64,000 bases of DNA from Deinococcus sp. YIM 77859 (GTDB taxonomy: Bacteria > Deinococcota > Deinococci > Deinococcales > Deinococcaceae): the NCBI RefSeq assembly GCF_000745175.1, contig NZ_JQNI01000004.1:71001-135000 (forward strand), in the 5' to 3' direction. A program made the translations under genes and the position numbers. Within the stretch, counting starts at the first letter, position 1. The number at the start of each line of letters is the position of its first letter. A model generated the notes under the pieces. The model was not told the DNA's origin. It made no database searches and worked only from the letters and a program-made list of their open reading frames with translations. Of the stretch, positions 19,537 through 28,231 are shown piece after piece.

Positions 19537-20433
19537 TCATGGGTGAACGTGGCCCTCATGTCCGGCGTGGGCATCCGGGGGTTCGAATTGCACCGTGCTG
19601 TGCTCAATCCCGTGGCGCTCAGCGATGGCATGCACCTGGGGCAGCAGGTCCCTCTGCGGCTGGCCTGCGGCCACCACCAGATGCGCGGTGAGGCTGTGCA
19701 GCCCACTGGTCACGCTCCAGACGTGCAGGTCATGCACCTCCTGCACGCCGGGCAGGGCCGCGAGTTCCGCCCGGAGCCCATCGAGGTCCACACCTTCCGG
19801 CACCCCTTCCAGCAGCACGTTGACGCTGGAGCGCAGCAGAACCCAGGTGCGCGGCAAGACCCAGAGACCGATCAGGGCGCCCAGCACTGGGTCCACCCAG
19901 GTCAGGCCGGTAAAGCGAATCACCAGCGCGCCCACGATCACCGCCACCGAGCCGAGCAGGTCCCCCATCACCTCCAGGTAGGCGGACTTCACGTTCAGGC
20001 TGTGTTCGCTGCCCGAAACGAGCAGGCGCGCGCTGATCAGGTTCACGATCAGCCCGAGCACGGCCACGACCAGCATGGTGGTGCTCTGCACCTCCACCGG
20101 CTCGCGCAGGCGGCGGTACGCCTCGAAGAGGATATACAGGCCGATGGCAAACAGCGCCGCGGCGTTCACGGCCGCCGCCAGAATCTCCGTGCGGCGGTAC
20201 CCGAAGGTGCGTTTCCCGTCGGCGGCCCGCTGCCCGATGCGGATGGCGAACAGGGACAGGACCAGCGCCATCACGTCGGTCAGCATGTGCCCCGCGTCCG
20301 ACAGCAGCGCGAGACTCCCGGAGAGGAAGCCGTAAATCACTTCCACCACCAGAAATGTCCCGGTCAGGGCCAGGGCGACGCTGAGCTGCCGGGCGCTCGC
20401 GTTCGCGCCGTGGCTGTGGCCGTGTTCACTCAT
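19537..20433 (-). CDS. czcD: CzcD/ZnT-type cation diffusion facilitator (copy 2)
   Basis: 298-aa zinc-family CDF exporter. TM2 has SDAGHMLTDVMAL (HxxxD) and TM5 SAYLEVMGDLLGS; here the TM5 motif is E/D rather than H/D. The N-terminus is EHGHSHGANA and the C-terminus ends HAGHEGHVHP, both His-rich and suited to zinc. The cytoplasmic domain contains VQEVHDLHVWSVTSGLHSLTAHLVV, typical of the group. ATG 20433 overlaps the end of the DUF305 gene (20426), so the two are translationally coupled. Zn, Cd or Co export is the family function. Confidence 0.92.
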   Translation of the reverse strand: MSEHGHSHGANASARQLSVALALTGTFLVVEVIYGFLSGSLALLSDAGHMLTDVMALVLSLFAIRIGQRAADGKRTFGYRRTEILAAAVNAAALFAIGLYILFEAYRRLREPVEVQSTTMLVVAVLGLIVNLISARLLVSGSEHSLNVKSAYLEVMGDLLGSVAVIVGALVIRFTGLTWVDPVLGALIGLWVLPRTWVLLRSSVNVLLEGVPEGVDLDGLRAELAALPGVQEVHDLHVWSVTSGLHSLTAHLVVAAGQPQRDLLPQVHAIAERHGIEHSTVQFEPPDAHAGHEGHVHP

Positions 20434-21046
20434 GCTGCATCCCGTCCATTTCCGGCTGGGGCTGACCGCCCGTCATGCGCTTCTTCAGCAGGGCGTCGAT
20501 GGCCTGGATCTCCGAGGTCTGTGCCGCCACCACCCGCTCGGCAAAGGCCCGGACTTCTGGCCGCTTCACGGTCTTCAGGGCCGACTTCGCCATCGCCACG
20601 CCGCCCTGATGGTGGCGGCGCATCAGCACCAGGTAGCGGGTCTGTGCCGTGTTGACGGGGAGGTGCTGGAGCTGCCGCACGTCCCCAGCGGACGCCAGGC
20701 CCATGCTGGCGCGGTCCATGCCCGCCATCGGTGCTTCTGTGCCGGCCAGCGGGCGGCCCCAGGCCATCAGCCAGCCCTGCATCTGCCCGACCTGCGCCTG
20801 CTGCGTGAGGAGGATGTCCTGCGCGAGCAGCTTCACCGCCGGGTCCGCCGCCCGCTTGAACAGCGTCACGCTCATGTCCACCGCCTGAGCGTGGTGCGCG
20901 CTCATGTCCCGCGCGAAGGTGACCTCAGGACTCCCCTCGGTGGGCGGGCGGGGCCAGGTGACGGCCGCGCCCACGCCGAGGACCGCCGCGGCCAGCACCC
21001 CACCCGCCCAGGCGTTCAAACCGTGCCGTTGTACGCGCCGCTGCAT
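20426..21046 (-). CDS. DUF305 protein, membrane anchored
   Basis: 206 aa: one N-terminal helix (WAGGVLAAAVLGVGAAVTW), then DUF305 with SAHHAQAVDMSVTLF and the second repeat RRHHQGGVAMAKSAL; the tail is Met-rich (PEMDGMQHE). The His-His motifs could ligate metal. It overlaps the DUF3105 gene upstream by 31 bp and the CDF gene downstream by 8 bp, so it sits in one tightly packed operon (ZIP, lspA, DUF3105, DUF305, CDF, SCO). Homologous in domain to the protein at 2926. Confidence 0.9.
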   Translation of the reverse strand: MQRRVQRHGLNAWAGGVLAAAVLGVGAAVTWPRPPTEGSPEVTFARDMSAHHAQAVDMSVTLFKRAADPAVKLLAQDILLTQQAQVGQMQGWLMAWGRPLAGTEAPMAGMDRASMGLASAGDVRQLQHLPVNTAQTRYLVLMRRHHQGGVAMAKSALKTVKRPEVRAFAERVVAAQTSEIQAIDALLKKRMTGGQPQPEMDGMQHE

Positions 21047-21516
21047 GAGGCACCGATCTCCGGGGCTTCCCCACCCTGCTCGTACTTCTGGAGGAACTGC
21101 TTTACCCGGGGGTCCGAGACGTCCTGCACCGCGAGCTGCCTGTTCCAGGCCGTCAGGATGACGGGGGCCGTCTGCGACTCGTGGGGCGAGAGCAGCGTGT
21201 AGGGACGCCCCTCCACCAGCTTCTTCAACGCCTCGACCTGATCAGCTGGCAGGTCCGGCCGATAGCTGAGCCACACCGCCCCGTGTTCCAGGCTGTGCAC
21301 GGCGTATTCGTCATACAGGGCTCGGTCGTACACGCCGCAGTTCTGCCAGGCGGGGTTGTGCGGCCCGCCAGCCGGGGGGGTCTGGGTGTAGGTGATGCGG
21401 CCCTCCTGGTGGGCCCCCCCCTTGTTCTGGAAACTCTTGACGCCCTCGATGTCACCACCTCCCTGGTTGCAGGCGGCGAGCAGGACGGGCAGGGTCAGCA
21501 GGATCAGTCGTTTCAT
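21016..21516 (-). CDS. DUF3105 lipoprotein
   Basis: 166-aa lipoprotein; the leader MKRLILLTLPVLLAAC ends in a lipobox (LAAC). DUF3105 domain motifs: PPAGGPHNPAWQNCGVYD, YAVHSLEHGAVWLSYRPD and ILTAWNRQLAVQD. HSLEHG and nearby His residues suggest metal binding but function is unknown. ATG 21516 overlaps the lspA end (21513) by 4 bp. A lipoprotein coupled to its signal peptidase gene is notable. A second DUF3105 protein is encoded at 28761. Confidence 0.92.
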   Translation of the reverse strand: MKRLILLTLPVLLAACNQGGGDIEGVKSFQNKGGAHQEGRITYTQTPPAGGPHNPAWQNCGVYDRALYDEYAVHSLEHGAVWLSYRPDLPADQVEALKKLVEGRPYTLLSPHESQTAPVILTAWNRQLAVQDVSDPRVKQFLQKYEQGGEAPEIGASCSGAYNGTV

Positions 21517-22043
21517 GGGTTCTCCTTGGGTTGAGAGGTAGCACACCGGTCAGAGGCGGAATGTCCAGCGCGGCGTTCCGTTCGCCAGGCATGCAGCAGC
21601 AGCCAGAGGGTGCCCGTACACACCAGCACGTCCGACAGGTTGAAGATGGGAAAGGGGCGGCCCGTCAGCGGGCGCGCGACCACGTCCAGCAGGGGGGCGG
21701 TGAGGTAATCGACGACCGCGCCGCGCGCCAGGCCGTCCACGGCATTTCCGAGCGCCCCCGACGCGACCAGCGCGAGCGGCCAGACGTGCCAGGCGGGGAG
21801 ACGGCCGGAAAGCAGCCCGGCCACGATCACCAGGCCGACCAGCAGGCGCAGGATCGCCAGCGGGGAGGTCAGGCCGCCCAGCAGTCCCCAGGCCATGCCG
21901 GGGTTCAGCGTGAAGCCCAGGTGCAGCAGGCCAGGCAGCAGGACGCGGTCCACATCCGGGGTCAGGTTCGCCGCGGCCCAGGCTTTAAGCAGCCCCTCCA
22001 GCGCCAGCAGGGCCGCGATCAGGACCAGGGGCGGCCACCTCAC
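21513..22043 (-). CDS. lspA: Lipoprotein signal peptidase II
   Basis: 176-aa aspartic membrane protease that removes the signal peptide of diacylated prolipoproteins. Four hydrophobic segments; catalytic Asp candidates in GALGNAVDGLARGAVVDYL and FNLSDVLVC, both family positions. GTG 22043 overlaps the ZIP stop (GTGA). Metal-resistance loci elsewhere also carry lspA (for example the pbr lead operon of Cupriavidus), so its placement between ZIP and DUF3105 has precedent. Confidence 0.92.
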   Translation of the reverse strand: MRWPPLVLIAALLALEGLLKAWAAANLTPDVDRVLLPGLLHLGFTLNPGMAWGLLGGLTSPLAILRLLVGLVIVAGLLSGRLPAWHVWPLALVASGALGNAVDGLARGAVVDYLTAPLLDVVARPLTGRPFPIFNLSDVLVCTGTLWLLLHAWRTERRAGHSASDRCATSQPKENP

Positions 22044-22774
22044 GACGCCAGCTCCAGCAGGTAGAGGGCCACAAAGCCTGCGAAGAAGGCGGCGGTGATG
22101 AGGGGCGTCTCCTTGACCTCGTGCGCCTCGGTCAGCAACTCCTCGGTGACCAGGAACAGCAGCGCCGCCGCGCCGAAGGACAGGACGATCTCCAGGGGGA
22201 GGCCGCTCAGGCCCTGCAGCAGGGAACCCCCCAGCAGCGCGCCCAGGACCACCAGCAGGCTCAGCCCGGTCACGGTGAGGATGGTGCGGCCCCGGGGCGT
22301 GCCGGACTCCCCCAGACTGGACGCCACCGAGACGCCCAAAAACAGCAGTTCCAGCGTGAGGGCCACCACCAGCAGGGTGCCCACCCGCGCGCCCGCCGCG
22401 AAGCCCACGCCGATCAGCAGGCCGTCGATCAGCACGTCGATGCCGACCACGGTCACCAGGCCGACGTTCCCACTCCGGGCGCGCCTGCCCGCCTCGCTGG
22501 GCTGTTCCAGGCGTTCGGCCAGCGCCCGGATGACGAGCATCACCACCACGCCCAGCGCGAAGCCGATCACCACCCCGACCGGCTGATGGCCCGCGGTGAT
22601 TTCCGGCAACAGTTCCCCCGCCACCGCCGCGAACACCACCCCGGCCGCGAAGTGCTGCACGAAGGAGCGCAGCCGCTCCCCGGGCCTCCGGAAACTGGCG
22701 GCCACCCCGCCGAGAATGGTGGCCGCCACGGGAATGAGCGTGAGTTCCAGAATCTGCTGGAGGGCCGCGCTCAC
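22040..22774 (-). CDS. ZIP-family metal transporter
   Basis: 244-aa ZIP transporter with about eight hydrophobic segments. Motifs: FVQHFAAGVVFAAVAGELLPEI (TM2/TM3 region) and the metal-site helices around VGIDVLIDGLLIGVGFAAG and LFLVTEELLTEAHEV. The typical TM4 His is replaced in IDVLIDGLLIG, so substrate and direction are unclear. ATG 22774 overlaps the glutaredoxin stop by 4 bp. A dead copy of the same family is at 10059. Confidence 0.88.
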   Translation of the reverse strand: MSAALQQILELTLIPVAATILGGVAASFRRPGERLRSFVQHFAAGVVFAAVAGELLPEITAGHQPVGVVIGFALGVVVMLVIRALAERLEQPSEAGRRARSGNVGLVTVVGIDVLIDGLLIGVGFAAGARVGTLLVVALTLELLFLGVSVASSLGESGTPRGRTILTVTGLSLLVVLGALLGGSLLQGLSGLPLEIVLSFGAAALLFLVTEELLTEAHEVKETPLITAAFFAGFVALYLLELAS

Positions 22775-23022
22775 AGCGTACCGGCTCCCAGGGCGGCCAG
22801 AATCCGGGGCCGCTGCTCGTCGAAGGGGCCGTAAAAGACCTGCTCACCGATGACCGTGACCGGGGCGATGCGCACGTCCGCTTTGGCCTGCATCTCGGCG
22901 AGCGCCTCCGGGTCGCCCCGCACGTTCTTCTCGGTGAAGGGAACACTGTGGTGGGTCAGGAGCCGCTTGATGGCCAGGCAGTCCGCGCAGCCCGGGACGG
23001 TGTAGAGCGTGATCTCAGGCAT
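22771..23022 (-). CDS. Glutaredoxin-like small redox protein
   Basis: 83-aa glutaredoxin/NrdH-like protein. The active site VPGCADCLAIK holds Cys-x-x-Cys near residue 11; cis-Pro loop RIAPVTVIGEQVF. It lies 8 bp downstream of the P-ATPase gene and overlaps the ZIP gene, so it is inside the metal operon and may keep protein thiols or metal-binding cysteines reduced (inference). Length is typical for the family. Confidence 0.88.
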   Translation of the reverse strand: MPEITLYTVPGCADCLAIKRLLTHHSVPFTEKNVRGDPEALAEMQAKADVRIAPVTVIGEQVFYGPFDEQRPRILAALGAGTL

Positions 23023-23030
23023 GAGCTTCC

Positions 23031-25568
23031 TCAGGCGCGGTGGGGAGCGGCGTTGACCGGCACTGCACGGGCTGTTTGGTGTTCACGGCCCTTCCAGCGC
23101 AGCAGGCGCAGCGCGTTGGCCGTGACGATGGCGGTGGCCCCAGTGTCGGCCAGGATCGCCATCCAGAGGTTGGTGTAACCCAGCAGCGTGGTGACCAGGA
23201 AGATGGCCTTGAGGCCCAGGGCAAAGGCGATATTGACCTTGATGTTGCCCATGGTGGCGCGCGACAGGGCCACCAGATCGGCCACACCCGCGACACGCTC
23301 TTGCAGCAGGGCGGCGTCGGCGGTTTCGAGGGCCACGTCGGTGCCGCCCCCCATCGCGATCCCCACGTCCGCCTGGGCCAGGGCCGGTGCGTCATTGATG
23401 CCGTCCCCGACCATCGCCACGCCGCCCCGCGCTTTCAGGTCCGCGATCAGGCGCAACTTGTCCTCGGGCAGCAGTTCGGCCTGCACGTCCAGGCCCAGGT
23501 CACGTCCGATGGCCTGCCCGGTGCGGGCATTGTCCCCGGTCAGCATGACCGCATGGACCCCCAGATTCCGGAGGTCCGCGATGGCGTCCCGCGCGTCGGG
23601 TCGGGGTTCGTCACGGATGGCGATCACGCCGAGGGGCGCAGGGCCGTCCAGCAGCACCACGGCGGTGCGGCCCTGCGCCTCGAACGCCTCGATCTGCTGC
23701 TGGAGTTGGCCCGGCAGGGGGGTCAGCGCCGCGGCATGCCGCGGCGAGCTCACGCTGAGGGTGCGGCCCTCGACCGTGGCCGAGACGGCCTTGCCGGGGA
23801 GGGCCTGGGCCTCTGTGACCGGGGGCAGGGCCAGCTTGGCCTGCCGGGCGGCGTCGGTGATGGCCTTGGCCAGCGGGTGGCTGCTGCCCGATTCCACGGC
23901 GGCGGCCAAGCGCAGCACCTCCTGGCGGTCGAGGTTCAGCCCGACAACGTCGGTCACGCGGGGCTTGCCAGCGGTCAGCGTCCCGGTTTTGTCGAAGGCG
24001 ACGGTCTTCACGCTGCCGATGGTCTCCAGCGCGGCACCACCCTTGATCAGCAGGCCCCGCCGCGTGCCAGCGCTGATGCCGCTGGTAATGGACGCGGGGA
24101 CACTCAGCACCAGGGCGCAGGGGCAGCCGATCAGCAGCAGGGCGATGCCCTTGTAGAGCCAGGGATACCAGGCCGCCCCGAACAGCAGCGGCGGCACCAG
24201 CGCGACCAGGGCGGACACCGCCACCACGCCCGGCGTGTAGTACCGGCTGAAGCGGTCGATGAAGCGGGCGGTGGGGGCCTTGCTGCCTTCCGCCTCCTCC
24301 ACCAGGTGAATGATGCGGGCGATGGTGTTGTCCGAGGCGGCCTTGTCCACCCGCACCGTGAGCACGCCGTCGGTGTTGATGCTGCCCGCGTACACGCTGT
24401 CCCCGACGCCCTTCACGACGGGGACGCTTTCCCCCGTCACCGGGCTGTCGTCCAGGCTGGAGGTGCCGGTCAGGATGGTGCCGTCGGCGGGCACCCGCGC
24501 CCCGGGGTTGACCTGCACGGTCTGTCCCACAGCGAGGGAATCAGCCGGGACCTCACGGGTGCCCGGGCCTTCGACCAGCAGGGCCGTCTTGGGCGCGAGC
24601 GCCGCGAGGGCCTGAATGCCCGCGCGGGCGCGTCCGGCGGCAGCGCCTTCCAGCAGCTCACCCACGGCGAAAAAGAACACGACGACCGCGCCCTCGGCGG
24701 CCTGCCCGATCAGCACCGCGCCGAGGGCGGCCAGGCTAACGAGCATGTTGATGCTGAAAGGGTCGCCGAAGCGGGCGCTGGCGACCGCTTTCTTCGCGAG
24801 CGGCCACACCCCCAGCAGGGTCGCGGCAATGAAGCCCCAGGTGGCGAACTGCGGTTCGATGAAGCTGAACAACCACGCGAGGGCCAGCAACACGCCGGAG
24901 GTAATGACCAGTTTGCCCTGCCCGGTCGCATACCAGGGCTGACCGGGCTTCGGCGCTTCATGAACATGGCCGTGCCCGGCGTGGTCGTGACCGCTGTGAG
25001 CATGGTCATGGCCCTCGTGGTCATGGTCGTGCTGAGCATGGTTCTGGGCGGTGGGGGCGGGGGCCTTTCCCAGCAGGGAAGGGGTGTACCCCAGGGCCTT
25101 CAGGTTGCCTTCCAGCGTCGCCCGCCGGGTCCGCCGCTCGTCGAGGTCCAGGTCCAGCGTCTGCTTGTTGAAGCTGGTCTTGACGCCTGTCGCGCCGGGC
25201 AGCGTGGCGATCATACGTTCGACTTTCTGCACGCAACTGGCACAGTCCATCCCGTCCACGAAGTAGGTCAGGTGGGCGGTCTCCGCTTGGGAGGGCGCGG
25301 GGGACGCCCCCCCGCTGAGCAGGGAAGGGGTGTACCCCAGGGCCTTCAGGTTGCGTTCCAGGGTGGTCCGTGCTGTTTGCGTCTCGTCGAGGTCCAGGTC
25401 CAGCGTCTGCCTGTTGAAGCTGGTCTTGACGTCTGTCGCGCCGGGCAGGGTGGCCATCATGCGCTCGACTTTCTGCACGCAACTGGCACAGTCCATTCCA
25501 TCCACGAAGTAGGTCAGGTGGGCGGTTCCCGGCCGAGGGGGATCCGAGCGGGAGGGCGAGGCGGTCAT
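23031..25568 (-). CDS. cadA: P1B-type ATPase for Zn/Cd/Pb with two HMA domains
   Basis: 845-aa metal-exporting P-type ATPase. Two HMA domains (about 15-80 and 95-160), each with GMDCASCVQKVERM, are followed by a His-rich stretch (about 175-205) with more than ten histidines. Then come the usual membrane segments: actuator region with TGESVPV, ion motif IGCPCALVLSVPASI, phosphorylation DKTGTL, nucleotide SSHPLAKAI, and hinge [19 protein letters not shown] followed by ALVLSVP rather than GLATPT, plus the His linker, points to Zn/Cd/Pb rather than Cu(I). The two HMA modules are almost identical in DNA, a recent duplication. ATG 25568 lies 8 bp after TATAGT. Confidence 0.93.
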   Translation of the reverse strand: MTASPSRSDPPRPGTAHLTYFVDGMDCASCVQKVERMMATLPGATDVKTSFNRQTLDLDLDETQTARTTLERNLKALGYTPSLLSGGASPAPSQAETAHLTYFVDGMDCASCVQKVERMIATLPGATGVKTSFNKQTLDLDLDERRTRRATLEGNLKALGYTPSLLGKAPAPTAQNHAQHDHDHEGHDHAHSGHDHAGHGHVHEAPKPGQPWYATGQGKLVITSGVLLALAWLFSFIEPQFATWGFIAATLLGVWPLAKKAVASARFGDPFSINMLVSLAALGAVLIGQAAEGAVVVFFFAVGELLEGAAAGRARAGIQALAALAPKTALLVEGPGTREVPADSLAVGQTVQVNPGARVPADGTILTGTSSLDDSPVTGESVPVVKGVGDSVYAGSINTDGVLTVRVDKAASDNTIARIIHLVEEAEGSKAPTARFIDRFSRYYTPGVVAVSALVALVPPLLFGAAWYPWLYKGIALLLIGCPCALVLSVPASITSGISAGTRRGLLIKGGAALETIGSVKTVAFDKTGTLTAGKPRVTDVVGLNLDRQEVLRLAAAVESGSSHPLAKAITDAARQAKLALPPVTEAQALPGKAVSATVEGRTLSVSSPRHAAALTPLPGQLQQQIEAFEAQGRTAVVLLDGPAPLGVIAIRDEPRPDARDAIADLRNLGVHAVMLTGDNARTGQAIGRDLGLDVQAELLPEDKLRLIADLKARGGVAMVGDGINDAPALAQADVGIAMGGGTDVALETADAALLQERVAGVADLVALSRATMGNIKVNIAFALGLKAIFLVTTLLGYTNLWMAILADTGATAIVTANALRLLRWKGREHQTARAVPVNAAPHRA

Positions 25569-25620
25569 GGCTCCACTATACCTGAGGGACAGTTCATATG
25601 TAAGTCTGCTCAGACATGAA
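25569..25620 (-). promoter_or_regulatory. Promoter and palindrome upstream of P-ATPase gene
   Basis: On the minus strand TATAGT ends about 8 bp before ATG 25568, with CATATGA in the -35 zone. Directly upstream, GTCTG-CT-CAGAC (25604-25615) is a perfect palindrome and could be a repressor or MerR-type site. The layout repeats upstream of the HMA-anchor gene at 8064, but the palindrome does not. Confidence 0.5.
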
Positions 25621-25690
25621 ATGAGATTGGCGGTACACTCATCTGGGAGCCGAAAGAGGGCGCGTACGCTGACTACCCAGGAGGCAAGGT

Positions 25691-25936
25691 ATGACGATGC
25701 AGTCGCAGATCAAACCCGGTATGCCCGTGAAGTGCGCGAACGGAATGGACCACGGGCAGGTGGACAGCGTCGATGGCGAGTACATCAAGCTCACCAACGA
25801 TGATTCCGGTCAGCCCCACTGGCTGCCCTTGAGCGCGGTGGACCACGTGGATCAGCATGTGCACCTGAACCTGAACCACGAGCAGGTGCATCAGCAGTGG
25901 CTGAGCCAGGACCCCCACCCCGAACATCGACAGTAA
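25691..25936 (+). CDS. DUF2171 small protein
   Basis: 81-aa protein matching the DUF2171/PRC-barrel-like family: IKPGMPVKCANGMDHGQVDS, EYIKLTNDDSGQPHWLPL and SAVDHVDQHVHLNLN. Function unknown; the family occurs in stress-related loci of Deinococcus and others. ATG 25691 follows an AGGAGG ribosome site at an ideal distance. Many His and Asp residues in the second half could bind metal. It is divergent from the P-ATPase gene and is followed by a hairpin terminator. Confidence 0.88.
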   Translation: MTMQSQIKPGMPVKCANGMDHGQVDSVDGEYIKLTNDDSGQPHWLPLSAVDHVDQHVHLNLNHEQVHQQWLSQDPHPEHRQ

Positions 25937-25951
25937 GCTGGCCGTGATGAG

Positions 25952-25973
25952 GGGGCAACTTACGGGTTGCCCC
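25952..25973 (+). terminator. Hairpin after DUF2171 gene
   Basis: GGGGCAAC (25952-25959) pairs with GTTGCCCC (25966-25973), 6-base loop, followed by a pyrimidine-rich tail. It lies 16 bp past the stop. No pure T run, so termination strength is uncertain. Confidence 0.55.
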
Positions 25974-26363
25974 TCTGTCTCTCCCCTACGGTGCCCGTGG
26001 ACGTTCTGTAAAGAGTGGGCACTCCCGCCGGACTGGCCCGCGCTGCAAGTCGATCTCACCGCCCAGCACACTGCCTACTCAGGCCACTCCAGGCGCTCGT
26101 CCTCCGCACCGTCCGGGTTCGGGGCGTGCAGGCGGCACGAGCAGAGTCCATCTTCCCGGTGCTCTCCCTGGGGGTGCGCCGATGCTGGCGCTTCACCGTG
26201 CACCGCAACACCAGTGGTGCCTGCTGCCGACATGCTAGGGAACGGCGAGAGCGGGGATACGGCCGCGCCAGAGCGTGCAGTCACGGCCGCAGCAACTCGC
26301 CAGGATGAGCCGTTCTCCCATGTGCGGGTTGAGCGGTTCGGGTCCATGCCGCTGCCGTCGTCA
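25974..26363. other. Intergenic region between convergent genes
   Basis: About 390 bases between the DUF2171 hairpin and the kinase stop. CTGTAAA at 26007 is a lone half of the TTTACA-type repeat. I see no supported gene or RNA here. Confidence 0.4.
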
Positions 26364-27485
26364 TCAGGGGAGCGTGGGTACGGCGGTACCCTCCCGTTCC
26401 ATCCCCACCGCCAGGGGCAGTTCCACCCCGAACGTCGTCCCCTTCCCCTCGGCGCTCATCACCCGGATCGACCCGCCCATCGCCTCGATCAGGTGCCGGG
26501 AGACGGTCAGGCCCACCCCCGCCCCGACGCTCTCCTCCGCGTCCCGGGCGCGGGACTTGTCCGAGCGGTAAAAGCGCTCGAAGACGTGCGGCAGGTCCTG
26601 CGGGGCGATGCCCTCGCCGGTGTCCTGCACGTCCACCCGGCCGCACCTGCCGTTCCCGTCCACGTAAACCGTCACGCCTCCCGTGGAGGTATGCCGGAGC
26701 GCGTTCGACAAGAGGTTGACCAGCACCTGCGTGACCCGGTCCGGGTCTGCGAACACCCGAACCTCCCGCCGCACGTCCAGTGCCAGGGATAGCCCCTTGT
26801 GCGCGAAGGGCCGCTCGAACTGAGCGCAGGCCGCGCGCACGAGTTCTGCCAGGTGAACCGGCCGCGGTACCACTGGAATCACGCCCGCCTCCGCCTGCGT
26901 CACCAGGGACAGGTCCTGCGTGAGCCGTTCCAGCCGCCGGATCTCCCGGATGAGGTCCGGCCCGGCCTCCTCGATGCGAAAGACGCCGTCGAGCAGCCCC
27001 TCGGTCAGTCCACGCATCCCAGTCAGGGGCGTCCGCAACTCGTGCGCGACCGTCCCGATCAGTTCCCGCCGCCGCACCTCCGTCGCCTCCAGGGCCTCCG
27101 CCATGCGGTTGAAGCTGCCGGTCAGCTCGCCGAGTTCGTCCCGGCCCATCTCCGGCAGCCGCTCGGCGTAGTGTCCTGCTGCGATGCGGGTGCTGGCATG
27201 GCTGACGCGTTTCACGGACCGCAGAATCTGTCGGCTGACAAAGGCACTCACCACCAGGGCCACCAGCAGCGTCGTGAAACTCGCCACCGCGAGGGCACTC
27301 CCGAACGCACCGGTGAAGCCCTCGGACAGTTGGCGGCGCATCTCCGGGATGTTGCGGATGCCGAACATTTGGACCATCTGCTCAATGTGCGTGTGGTAGA
27401 AGAGCGGGGCCGTCCACTCCGCGATCACGATCATCGTCGTGGCGGACAGGGCGATCACCGCCAGGTACGAGAGCAGCAGCTTCAC
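26364..27485 (-). CDS. Sensor histidine kinase (second pair)
   Basis: 373-aa membrane sensor kinase. From GTG 27485: TM1 (LLSYLAVIALSATTMIVIA), a short outside loop of about 40 residues with FYHTHIEQMVQMFG, TM2 (about 60-82), HAMP, HisKA with AHELRTPLTG (His about 148), N box NLLSNALRHTS, G1 DTGEGI, F box FERFYRS, G2 GVGLTVSR. GTG is 26 bp past the regulator stop; the in-frame upstream sequence belongs to the regulator in another frame. The small outside loop suggests sensing within the membrane or via a partner protein. Confidence 0.9.
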   Translation of the reverse strand: MKLLLSYLAVIALSATTMIVIAEWTAPLFYHTHIEQMVQMFGIRNIPEMRRQLSEGFTGAFGSALAVASFTTLLVALVVSAFVSRQILRSVKRVSHASTRIAAGHYAERLPEMGRDELGELTGSFNRMAEALEATEVRRRELIGTVAHELRTPLTGMRGLTEGLLDGVFRIEEAGPDLIREIRRLERLTQDLSLVTQAEAGVIPVVPRPVHLAELVRAACAQFERPFAHKGLSLALDVRREVRVFADPDRVTQVLVNLLSNALRHTSTGGVTVYVDGNGRCGRVDVQDTGEGIAPQDLPHVFERFYRSDKSRARDAEESVGAGVGLTVSRHLIEAMGGSIRVMSAEGKGTTFGVELPLAVGMEREGTAVPTLP

Positions 27486-27510
27486 TCTCAGGCCCAGACC
27501 AGAAGTGGGC

Positions 27511-28191
27511 TTACTCGGCGCGGCCAAAGCGGTACCCCACCCCCCGCACGGCGTGAATGAACCGCGGCGACTGCCCGGACTCTCCCAGATGCTTGCGCAG
27601 GCTGACCAGGTGCACGTCCACCACACGGTCCACGCCCGGGAAGTCCTCTCCCCACACCCGCTTGATCAGCTCGTTGCGGGTGAACACCCGCCCCGGCGCC
27701 CTGGCGAGTTCGTACAGCAGGTCGAACTCCAGCGCGCTGAGGTCCAGCGCTTGCCCGGCCAGGCTCACCGTGCGCGTCACCGGGTCCACCCGCAGGTCCT
27801 CGTACACCGCGGGGAGGGGCGCCGCCTCACCGGAGGTGCGCCGCAGGACCGCCTTCACGCGCGCCACCAGTTCCCGCGGGCTGAACGGCTTGACCACGTA
27901 ATCGTCCGCGCCCAGTTCCAGGCCGAGGATCCGGTCGAACTCCTCCCCGCGGGCGGTGAGCAGGATGACCGGCACGTTGGAGGAGGCCCGGAGGCGCTTG
28001 CAGACGTCCAGGCCGCTCATCTTCGGCAGCATCACGTCCAGCACGACGAGCGCCAGGCCACCTGCTTCCGCTTGCCGCAGACCGTCGATGCCGTCCGCCG
28101 CCGTTCGCACCTGAAACCCTTCGCGTTCCAGGTACGCCGAGGCGACCTTGCGCACGCTCGGCTCGTCGTCCACCACCAGCACGGTACTCAT
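27511..28191 (-). CDS. OmpR/PhoB-family response regulator (second pair)
   Basis: 226 aa. Receiver: DDE at 8-10, phospho-acceptor Asp52 in VVLDVMLPKMSG, Lys in VVKPFSPREL. Winged helix with YELARAPGRVFTRNELIKRVWG and the C-terminal AVRGVGYRFGRAE. Paired with the kinase directly downstream. It lies immediately downstream of a TlpA-like gene on the same strand, 40 bp away, so one operon may include DUF3105, redoxin, regulator and kinase. Confidence 0.93.
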   Translation of the reverse strand: MSTVLVVDDEPSVRKVASAYLEREGFQVRTAADGIDGLRQAEAGGLALVVLDVMLPKMSGLDVCKRLRASSNVPVILLTARGEEFDRILGLELGADDYVVKPFSPRELVARVKAVLRRTSGEAAPLPAVYEDLRVDPVTRTVSLAGQALDLSALEFDLLYELARAPGRVFTRNELIKRVWGEDFPGVDRVVDVHLVSLRKHLGESGQSPRFIHAVRGVGYRFGRAE

Positions 28192-28231
28192 GCTTCTTTC
28201 CAGTATGTCAGGCGGGGGACGGCGCGCACCA

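Noticed and set aside
19470..20655. Long plus-strand frame opposite the SCO, CDF and DUF305 genes
   Set aside because: Same shadow pattern: Gly/Arg/His-rich, opposite genes with clear family motifs.
23040..25619. 859-codon plus-strand frame opposite the P-ATPase gene
   Set aside because: Every P-type ATPase motif is on the minus strand; the antisense frame is open only because of codon bias.
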